From JBBKWG01 sp037968835 (lineage in GTDB: Bacteria > Pseudomonadota > Alphaproteobacteria > Rhodobacterales > Rhodobacteraceae): 15,562 nucleotides of DNA. This document shows, piece after piece, positions 7,457-13,199 of the stretch. The stretch's first letter is position 1, and every line of letters begins with the position of its first letter. The notes under the pieces were generated by a model. It did not search any database and was not told the DNA's origin. It was given only the letters and a program-made list of their open reading frames with translations. The position numbers and the translations under genes are program-made. The stretch covers positions 1 to 15,562 of the forward strand of contig JBBKWG010000110.1 in the NCBI GenBank assembly GCA_037968835.1. The letters run 5' to 3'.

Positions 7457-8211
7457 CGCTGGAGATAATCACCTCCGACGCGCTGGCACCTGTTCGCCAC
7501 GGCTTCTTCGGCCGCAAGGGCGGCGCATCCTCGGGCATATTCCACGGACTGAATTGCGGATACGGATCGTCCGATCAGTCCGACATCGTTACGATCAACC
7601 GCTCGCGTGTCGCAGATGCTTTGCAGGTCGCGCCGAGTGATCTGGCAACGGTGCATCAGGTGCATTCGATCGTGGTGGCGACGCTGGACGAAGCACCGGG
7701 CGGTGAAACCCTCAAGGCCGACGCAATGGTGACTGCAACGCCGGGTCTGGCGCTTGCTGTTCTGACGGCGGATTGCCAGCCTGTCCTGTTTGCCGACGCC
7801 GAACATGGCGTGATCGGGGCGGCGCATGCCGGATGGCGAGGTGCGCTTGACGGGGTGCTGGAGGCAACAATCGAGGCGATGGAAGCCCTTGGTGCGACGC
7901 GCGAAAAGATTGCCGTCGCTATCGGCCCGACGATCAGCCAGACAGCCTATGAGGTCGGTCCCGAGTTCCTGGACGAGTTCATCGCCGACGCCCCTGATAA
8001 CGCCCGGTTTTTCGCCAACGGCAAGGGCGACAGATTTCAGTTTGACCTGCCGGGATTCAGCCTTCAGAGGCTACGCACAGCAGGCGTCGGACACGCGGAA
8101 TGGACGCGTCATTGCACCTATTCCGACCCGTTGCGATTCTATTCGTATCGCCGCAGCGTGCACCAGAAAGAGGTCGATTACGGCCGCCTGATTTCTGCCA
8201 TCAGGCTCTGA
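7453..8211 (+). CDS. pgeF: Peptidoglycan editing factor PgeF (YfiH/laccase-domain family)
   Basis: 252 residues, normal length for the YfiH family (old label: multicopper polyphenol oxidase). The His-Cys-His metal site is complete: H71 in V-H-Q-V-H-S, C108 in L-T-A-D-C-Q-P-V and H125 in A-A-H-A-G-W-R-G. The A-I-G-P-x-I motif (156-161) and the C-terminal Y-S-Y-R-R segment are also typical. In E. coli the protein hydrolyses UDP-MurNAc-L-Ser, removing wrongly built peptidoglycan precursors; adenosine-processing activities have also been reported for relatives. The start is GTG at 7453-7455, overlapping the previous stop as GTGA; the alignment of the N-terminal segment (H-G-F-F-G-R-K-G-G) supports it. 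Last gene of the lgt operon. Confidence 0.94.
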   Translation: MTLEIITSDALAPVRHGFFGRKGGASSGIFHGLNCGYGSSDQSDIVTINRSRVADALQVAPSDLATVHQVHSIVVATLDEAPGGETLKADAMVTATPGLALAVLTADCQPVLFADAEHGVIGAAHAGWRGALDGVLEATIEAMEALGATREKIAVAIGPTISQTAYEVGPEFLDEFIADAPDNARFFANGKGDRFQFDLPGFSLQRLRTAGVGHAEWTRHCTYSDPLRFYSYRRSVHQKEVDYGRLISAIRL

Positions 8212-8249
8212 TTCCGGCGACTGTAATTCCCTGATTGCGTCACGACCTC

Positions 8250-8274
8250 GCCGCATTGAGCGGCAATCCTTTTG
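8250..8274 (+). terminator. Possible weak terminator after pgeF
   Basis: A GC-only 5-bp stem (8250-8254 with 8260-8264) and a 5-nt loop, followed by a short T-rich tail (CCTTTTG). It lies 39 nt after the pgeF stop. The stem is short for a solid call. A second 5-bp hairpin (CCGGA/TCCGG) follows at 8281-8296. Confidence 0.35.
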
Positions 8275-8321
8275 AATGTCCCGGATCACGTTCCGGCGCA
8301 CGAAAGAAGGAAGGTTCGACG

Positions 8322-8447
8322 ATGATTCGCAAGCCCCGCTGGATGAAAAGCGCCATCAAGACGGCGCAAAGCGATCTTCCTCCACTCCCGTTCGCGCGTT
8401 CGGAAGTGCGCCACGACTTGTCGGCGGAGGCGCAGACGAAAATGTAA
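8322..8447 (+). CDS. Small basic protein of 41 residues, unknown function
   Basis: ATG at 8322 with a strong AAGGAAGG (8307-8314) 7 nt upstream, and TAA at 8445-8447. The product opens M-I-R-K-P-R-W-M-K-S-A-I-K-T-A and continues D-L-P-P-L-P-F-A-R. It is strongly cationic at the N-terminus, with a W-M-K-S-A helix-like stretch and a proline-rich middle. I have the impression that short proteins with a similar R-P-R-W-M-K-S...P-W/F-A-R layout occur in sphingomonads, but that is recollection, not a search result. No signal peptide or membrane helix. It lies alone between pgeF and the Hint-domain gene. The good ribosome site is the main support; function unknown. Confidence 0.6.
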   Translation: MIRKPRWMKSAIKTAQSDLPPLPFARSEVRHDLSAEAQTKM

Positions 8448-8566
8448 GCATCCGGCGCGTAAATTTGTAATGTGCCGGGCGATCGGCGCAGCCAGTTCTT
8501 GTACCCGTTCTCTGTAGTGGCACATTGGGGTCCCTGCGGAAGCGACCAGACCGAAAGGCTGATCGA

Positions 8567-9367
8567 ATGAGTTATTCCCGTCCCACGCTCCCATCCTTCC
8601 CCGAAGTCCCCCGCCCCCGCCAGGTATCGCAACCGATGTGGACCGCGCGCCGCGTCAGCCGCCCCCGTCCGGTGGCGGTTTCGACGCGCTTGTCGCGGCG
8701 TTTCGAATTTCAGTGGTTCGAAGATGGCGAGGTGTACGAAACCGTCCGTCTTGCCCCGGCTCTTCCGATTTTCGAGCAGGCGTTCGGTGCCTTCACGCAC
8801 GGCAATTTGATTCAGACGAGCGAAGGCCCGGTGGCGGTGGAAGATCTGCAACCCGGCATGTTCGTCGAATGCTCCGGCGGCAATACCTCGCAATTGATGT
8901 GGAAGGGCGCGATCACGATCGTTCCGGGCGCACCCTCCGACAGCAGCCATCCCGACAAGCTATATCGCGTGATGTCCGATGCTTTCGGTCTTGGCCGGCC
9001 GGTTCAGGATCAGACCTTCGGACCTCATGCCCGTCGACTTGATCGAAACCCGAAAATGCGCTCCGCCTTTGGGACGGCCGCTGCGTTGCTGCCGCTTTCG
9101 GCGCTCGCCGACGGGGCTTCGGTCATCGAAGTGACGCCCGTTTCGCCCACCCGGGTCTACCATCTGGTCTGCGAAAGCCATGAGACGATACTCGCCGCCG
9201 GTCTGGAAGTTGAAAGTTATCATCCGGGTCCCGAAGCGCCGATCTCGCTGTCGGACGAAATGATGCGGCAGTTCATGGATTTCTTTCCGCACCTGCATTC
9301 GATCCGCGATTTTGGCCGCTTGGCCGCGCCGCGCATCAGTGCCGACGAGATTGCCGCTTTCACCTGA
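8567..9367 (+). CDS. Hint-domain-containing protein (Hint_2 type), usual cysteine absent
   Basis: 266 residues. The N-terminal 60 are proline- and arginine-rich with no signal peptide. The Hint (hedgehog/intein) domain covers about 75-221: F-T-H-G-N-L-I-Q-T at 76-84, the block P-V-A-V-E-D-L-Q-P-G-M at 88-98, M-W-K-G near 111-114, a linker with G-R-P-V-Q-D-Q-T at 143-150, then the closing V-Y-H-L...H...A-A-G-L-E-V-E-S-Y-H-P-G ending at 221. Self-cleaving Hint domains begin with a nucleophilic Cys in a C-F-T-x-G-T block; here that position is A75, so classical N-S acyl shift chemistry should be impossible. The start at 8567 is backed by GAAAGG (8553-8558), 8 nt away; the frame opens 14 codons earlier at a TTG without support. 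Role unknown. Only 6 nt separate its stop from the convergent lrp-type stop. Confidence 0.8.
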   Translation: MSYSRPTLPSFPEVPRPRQVSQPMWTARRVSRPRPVAVSTRLSRRFEFQWFEDGEVYETVRLAPALPIFEQAFGAFTHGNLIQTSEGPVAVEDLQPGMFVECSGGNTSQLMWKGAITIVPGAPSDSSHPDKLYRVMSDAFGLGRPVQDQTFGPHARRLDRNPKMRSAFGTAAALLPLSALADGASVIEVTPVSPTRVYHLVCESHETILAAGLEVESYHPGPEAPISLSDEMMRQFMDFFPHLHSIRDFGRLAAPRISADEIAAFT

Positions 9368-9373
9368 TCCGCG

Positions 9374-9874
9374 TCAGGCGGTCTTGCGCAAGCGCTCCTC
9401 GAGAATGACGAAGGGAACGCCGGGTTCGTCCTTGGCGCCCCTAATGACAAGCGAGGTCTTGACGCTGGTGACGTTCGGCGCCGCCGTCAGTTCCTCGGTC
9501 AAGAACCGTTGGAACGTCGACAGATCTGGCGCGACGCACTTCAGGATGAAATCGACCTCGCCATTCAGCATATGACACTCGCGCACCAACGGCCACTCGC
9601 GGCACTTTGCCTCAAACGCGTTCAGGTCATTTTCGGCCTGCCGGTGCAATCCGACCATCGCGAAAACCTGCACCTCGAAGCCCAGAGCGCGCGCATCCAC
9701 GGCAGCGTGATAGCCTTTGATATAACCCTGCTCTTCCAGCGTTCGCACGCGGCGCAGGCAGGGCGGCGCGGATATCCCGACGCGGCTGGCCAGTTCGACG
9801 TTGGTCATTCGCCCGTCGGCCTGAAGCTCGGCCAGAATCTTTCGGTCAATCGGATCGAGCTTGCTACCCGGCAT
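9374..9874 (-). CDS. Lrp/AsnC family transcriptional regulator
   Basis: 166 residues from the chosen start, typical of the family. The N-terminal winged helix-turn-helix covers about 6-60, with the recognition region N-V-E-L-A-S-R-V-G-I-S at 25-35 followed by C-L-R-R-V-R. A RAM (ligand-binding and oligomerisation) domain runs from about 68 to 145, including G-E-V-D-F-I-L-K at 105-112. Such proteins sense amino acids or related small molecules; the effector and targets are not evident. Three consecutive ATGs stand at 9880-9872. The third (9872-9874) is chosen because GAGGG is 6 nt before it. The frame opens further up at 9940, but that would place a TATAAT box inside the coding region. It is divergent from trxB. 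Confidence 0.92.
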   Translation of the reverse strand: MPGSKLDPIDRKILAELQADGRMTNVELASRVGISAPPCLRRVRTLEEQGYIKGYHAAVDARALGFEVQVFAMVGLHRQAENDLNAFEAKCREWPLVRECHMLNGEVDFILKCVAPDLSTFQRFLTEELTAAPNVTSVKTSLVIRGAKDEPGVPFVILEERLRKTA

Positions 9875-9880
9875 CATCAT

Positions 9881-9885
9881 CCCTC
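9881..9885 (-). promoter_or_regulatory. Ribosome binding site deciding the lrp-type start
   Basis: GAGGG on the minus strand directly abuts the first of three tandem ATGs and is 6 nt from the third (9872-9874), which is therefore the best-placed start. Confidence 0.6.
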
Positions 9886-9891
9886 GGCTAT

Positions 9892-9903
9892 GGTTTGCAA
9901 ACC
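9892..9903. promoter_or_regulatory. Perfect 12-bp palindrome, candidate operator of the lrp-type gene
   Basis: GGTTTGCAAACC is an exact palindrome in the leader of the regulator gene, 18-29 nt before its start and downstream of the TATAAT box. The position suits autorepression, which is common for Lrp/AsnC proteins, but no second copy of the same 12-mer was noticed in the trxB-proximal part of the region. Confidence 0.4.
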
Positions 9904-9928
9904 TTACTCGTGGCGATAACTGGGCGCA

Positions 9929-9934
9929 ATTATA
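9929..9934 (-). promoter_or_regulatory. -10 box (TATAAT) of the lrp-type gene
   Basis: A perfect TATAAT on the minus strand, 54 nt upstream of the chosen start. The hexamer 17 nt further up (AATGAT) is a poor -35, so the promoter may need an activator or have other spacing. Confidence 0.45.
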
Positions 9935-10052
9935 TTTCACGACCGCGCAACATCATTAACTCGATTTCATTTCCGGCATTGATTGCCGCAACCCTCTTTC
10001 AGTCCCGAAGGGCCGCGTCTATATCGGACTAAACCAAATTCGGGGGATCATC

Positions 10053-11051
10053 ATGGCCGACGTCAAACACAGCCGCGTTCTAATCATCGGCTCTGGTCCG
10101 GCGGGCTATACTGCCGCCGTCTACGCCAGCCGCGCGATGCTCGAGCCGGTCCTCGTCCAGGGCATACAGCCGGGCGGCCAACTCACGATCACAACCGAAG
10201 TCGAAAACTGGCCCGGCGATACCGAAGTCCAGGGCCCCGACCTGATGCAGCGCATGGAGGCACATGCACGCTCAGTCGGGACAGAAATCATTTCCGACCA
10301 TATCCAGTCGGTCGATTTGTCCCTGCGCCCGTTTATCGCGATCGGCGATGGTGGAACGACTTATAGCGCGGACGCGCTGATCCTTGCGACGGGCGCACAG
10401 GCAAAATGGCTCGGGTTGCCAAGCGAGGAGCATTTCAAGGGGTTCGGCGTTTCCGCCTGCGCCACCTGCGACGGGTTCTTCTATCGCGGTCAGGAAGTCG
10501 TCGTCATCGGCGGTGGAAATACGGCTGTGGAAGAGGCGCTATTTCTGACCAAATTCGCGTCGAAAGTGACGCTGGTGCATCGCCGCGATTCCCTGCGTGC
10601 CGACAAAATCCTGCAGAACCGTTTGTTCAAGAACCCCAAAATCGAGGTTCTGTGGAACCACACCATAGAGGAAGTCGTGGGTACTCAGGAGCCGCGCGGG
10701 GTCGAGGGGGTTCGCGTCAGACATGTCGACACGGGCGAAGTGACCGAGATTCCCTGCAAAGGCTTCTTTGTCGCAATCGGCCACGCGCCTGCCTCGGAAC
10801 TCGTGAAAGAGCAACTGGAACTCCATCACGGCGGCTACGTCGTAACCAAACCCGACAGCACCGCCACCGCTGTTCCCGGTGTGTTTGCAGCCGGCGACAT
10901 CACCGACCACGTCTATCGTCAGGCGGTCACGTCGGCTGGAATGGGGTGCATGGCCGCGCTTGAGGCGGAACGTTTTCTGGCCGAAGTGGATGAAGGTGAA
11001 ACCGTCAGCGAACCGCTGGGTTACGGTGCCGTAGTCGACGCTGCCGAATAA
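10053..11051 (+). CDS. trxB: Thioredoxin-disulfide reductase
   Basis: A 332-residue flavoprotein of the low-molecular-weight class, which transfers electrons from NADPH through FAD and a Cys pair to thioredoxin. FAD-binding G-S-G-P-A-G at 13-18, redox-active C-A-T-C at 136-139, NADPH-binding G-G-G-N-T-A at 153-158, and V-H-R-R at 175-178, which contacts the 2'-phosphate. The second FAD segment G-D-I-T-D at 281-285 is followed by R-Q-A-V-T-S-A-G. Length is slightly above the usual 315-320 because of a short acidic C-terminal tail. ATG at 10053 has GGGGGA (10042-10047) 5 nt upstream. A TATATC at 10020-10025 with TTTCAG 17 nt before it is a weak promoter candidate. It is divergent from the Lrp-type regulator, a possible but unproven controller. 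Confidence 0.97.
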   Translation: MADVKHSRVLIIGSGPAGYTAAVYASRAMLEPVLVQGIQPGGQLTITTEVENWPGDTEVQGPDLMQRMEAHARSVGTEIISDHIQSVDLSLRPFIAIGDGGTTYSADALILATGAQAKWLGLPSEEHFKGFGVSACATCDGFFYRGQEVVVIGGGNTAVEEALFLTKFASKVTLVHRRDSLRADKILQNRLFKNPKIEVLWNHTIEEVVGTQEPRGVEGVRVRHVDTGEVTEIPCKGFFVAIGHAPASELVKEQLELHHGGYVVTKPDSTATAVPGVFAAGDITDHVYRQAVTSAGMGCMAALEAERFLAEVDEGETVSEPLGYGAVVDAAE

Positions 11052-11055
11052 TTTA

Positions 11056-11088
11056 CGCCGCTTCGCCGGGGACACCTGCGAAGCGGCG
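11056..11088 (+). terminator. Hairpin after trxB, terminator-like without T tract
   Basis: A perfect 11-bp, very GC-rich stem (11056-11066 with 11078-11088) and an 11-nt loop, beginning 5 nt after the trxB stop. No run of T follows, so it is more likely a 3'-end stabiliser or a Rho-assisted end than a canonical intrinsic terminator. Confidence 0.5.
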
Positions 11089-11323
11089 CTACTCGTACGC
11101 CCCCACTCGTTAACAAACCGGTGACTATGAAAAGTGCCTGCTTGAGACGCTCTTTTGTCGGCGTCATGTACTGAATAACGAACCGTCGCGGCGAAAAGTT
11201 TCATGCTTTGGAAAATATTCGCATGCGAGGGTTTCAAGCGATTCCCGCCGCACCACCGCTTGCAACCCGCGCAAATTCGCGGTTTAGGTCCGCGTCGAAA
11301 CTTTCCCAATTCGGTGCGCCGCA

Positions 11324-13030
11324 ATGCAACTGCCCAATCTCGTTCCGATCCCCGAACTCTATGTCTCCTACGAGAGTGCCCAGAAGCTGAAATCCGAAGC
11401 TGCGGACCTGCCGAGTTGGGATTTGACCCCGCGCCAGATCTGCGATCTCGAATTGCTGATGAACGGCGGTTTCAATCCGCTGAAAGGTTTCCTGAGCGAA
11501 GCCGATTATACCTCGGTTGTGGAAGACATGCGCCTTGGCGACGGTTCGCTCTGGCCGATACCTATCACGCTTGACGTATCCGAGGCGTTCGCGGACAGCA
11601 TCGAAGTCGGACAGGACATCGCGCTTCGGGATCAGGAAGGTGTGATTCTCGCCATCCTCTCGGTGAGCGATCGGTGGACCCCCGACAAGGCGCGCGAGGC
11701 GGAGCGTGTTTTTGGCGCCGATGACGACACCCATCCTGCGGTCAACTATCTGCACAACAAGGCTGGCAAGGTGTATCTGGGTGGTCCGATCACGGGCATC
11801 CAGCAGCCGGTGCATTATGATTTCAAGGCGCGGCGCGATACTCCGAACGAACTCCGGGCCTATTTTCGCAAGCTTGGGTGGCGCCGGATCGTGGCGTTTC
11901 AGACCCGCAATCCACTGCACCGCGCCCATCAGGAACTGACGTTCCGGGCCGCCAAGGAAGCGCAGGCGAACCTGCTGATCCACCCGGTGGTTGGCATGAC
12001 GAAGCCGGGCGACATCGACCACTTCACGCGGGTTCGCTGTTACGAGGCGGTGTTGGATCAATACCCGGCCGCGACGACGACGATGAGCCTGCTAAATCTG
12101 GCTATGCGGATGGCTGGCCCGCGCGAAGCGGTCTGGCACGCGCTGATCCGGCGAAATCACGGCTGCACGCATATGATCGTGGGCCGCGATCACGCGGGAC
12201 CGGGCAAGAATTCGGCGGGGCAGGATTTTTACGGAGCCTACGACGCACAGGAACTGGTGCGTCAGCACGAAGCCGAGATCGGCATCGAGATGGTCGATTT
12301 CAAGCAGATGGTCTACGTGCAGGAACGCGCGCAGTACGAGCCGCGCGACGAGGTCGAAGACGGTGCGACGATCCTTGACATCTCGGGGACGGAACTGCGT
12401 CGGCGCCTGTCGGAGGGATTGGAGATCCCGGAATGGTTCTCGTTCCCGGCGGTGGTGAAGGAATTGCGCCGGACCCGGCCGCCGCGCGCCCAGCAAGGTT
12501 TCACGGTTTTCTTTACCGGCTTCTCAGGGTCGGGAAAATCGACCATCGCGAACGCATTGATGGTCAAGCTGATGGAAATGGGCGGTCGCCCCGTGACGCT
12601 GTTGGACGGTGATATTGTCCGCAAGAACCTGTCGTCTGAACTTGGGTTCTCGAAAGAGCACCGGGATCTGAACATCCGGCGGATCGGTTACGTCGCGAGC
12701 GAGATCACAAAGAATGGCGGCATCGCAATCTGCGCGCCGATCGCGCCCTACAAGACGACACGGCGGGCGGTTCGCGAGGACATTGAGCAGTTCGGGGCCT
12801 TCGTCGAGGTGCATGTCGCAACGTCGATCGAAGAGTGCGAGCGACGCGACCGCAAGGGTCTCTACAAGCTGGCGCGCGAAGGCAAGATCAAGGAATTCAC
12901 CGGGATCTCGGACCCTTACGACGTACCGGAAAAGCCCGAACTGAGGCTTGAAACCGAGAGCGCCGAAGTCGATCACTGTGCCCATCAGGTGCTGCTGAAA
13001 CTGGAGCAGATGGGGTTGGTCGCGGGCTAG
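11324..13030 (+). CDS. Bifunctional sulfate adenylyltransferase / adenylylsulfate kinase (Sat-CysC fusion)
   Basis: 568 residues. The N-terminal part (about 1-385) is a homo-oligomeric Sat-type ATP sulfurylase with a PUA-like start and the nucleotide motifs Q-T-R-N-P-L-H-R-A-H at 193-202 and G-R-D-H-A-G-P-G at 287-294. The C-terminal part (about 390-568) is APS kinase with Walker A G-F-S-G-S-G-K-S-T at 399-407, L-D-G-D at 427-430 and F-T-G-I-S-D-P-Y at 525-532. Together they turn sulfate and ATP into APS and then PAPS for sulfur assimilation. This differs from the heterodimeric CysD/CysN(C) system common in proteobacteria. ATG at 11324 fits the expected opening but has no Shine-Dalgarno. The 272 nt upstream hold the trxB hairpin and a small palindrome (11219-11228) but no convincing promoter. 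No other cys gene is adjacent. Confidence 0.95.
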   Translation: MQLPNLVPIPELYVSYESAQKLKSEAADLPSWDLTPRQICDLELLMNGGFNPLKGFLSEADYTSVVEDMRLGDGSLWPIPITLDVSEAFADSIEVGQDIALRDQEGVILAILSVSDRWTPDKAREAERVFGADDDTHPAVNYLHNKAGKVYLGGPITGIQQPVHYDFKARRDTPNELRAYFRKLGWRRIVAFQTRNPLHRAHQELTFRAAKEAQANLLIHPVVGMTKPGDIDHFTRVRCYEAVLDQYPAATTTMSLLNLAMRMAGPREAVWHALIRRNHGCTHMIVGRDHAGPGKNSAGQDFYGAYDAQELVRQHEAEIGIEMVDFKQMVYVQERAQYEPRDEVEDGATILDISGTELRRRLSEGLEIPEWFSFPAVVKELRRTRPPRAQQGFTVFFTGFSGSGKSTIANALMVKLMEMGGRPVTLLDGDIVRKNLSSELGFSKEHRDLNIRRIGYVASEITKNGGIAICAPIAPYKTTRRAVREDIEQFGAFVEVHVATSIEECERRDRKGLYKLAREGKIKEFTGISDPYDVPEKPELRLETESAEVDHCAHQVLLKLEQMGLVAG

Positions 13031-13122
13031 TTCGTTACGACGCGCAGCGACTCGGTTCGACAAAAGCCGACAAAATCATCGGGGCCGGATTTTGGTGTCG
13101 ATCTCGCCTTAGCGAGCGCACT

Positions 13123-13152
13123 ATTGCGCGGCAGGATTTCCTCCCGCGCAAT
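13123..13152. repeat. Inverted repeat between convergent sat-cysC and M3 peptidase genes
   Basis: A 9-bp perfect stem (13123-13131 with 13144-13152), one mismatch, then up to 4 more pairs closing on a tiny loop. No T tract on either side. The surrounding 169-nt gap also contains shorter hairpins (CTCGC/GCGAG near 13103-13116, GTCGC/GCGAC near 13158-13175). It may act as a bidirectional 3'-end structure for the two converging transcripts. Confidence 0.45.
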
Positions 13153-13199
13153 CGTGCGAGTCGCGTTCGTGTGCGACGCTTTGGCGACATCATCAGATT

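Noticed and set aside
11219..11228. Palindrome TCGCATGCGA upstream of sat-cysC as an operator
   Set aside because: At 10 bp it is short, has no second copy or promoter near it, and palindromes of this size occur by chance in GC-rich DNA.
11234..12061. 275-residue minus-strand frame opposite the start of sat-cysC
   Set aside because: Shadow of the ATP sulfurylase coding sequence; no motif and no ribosome site seen.
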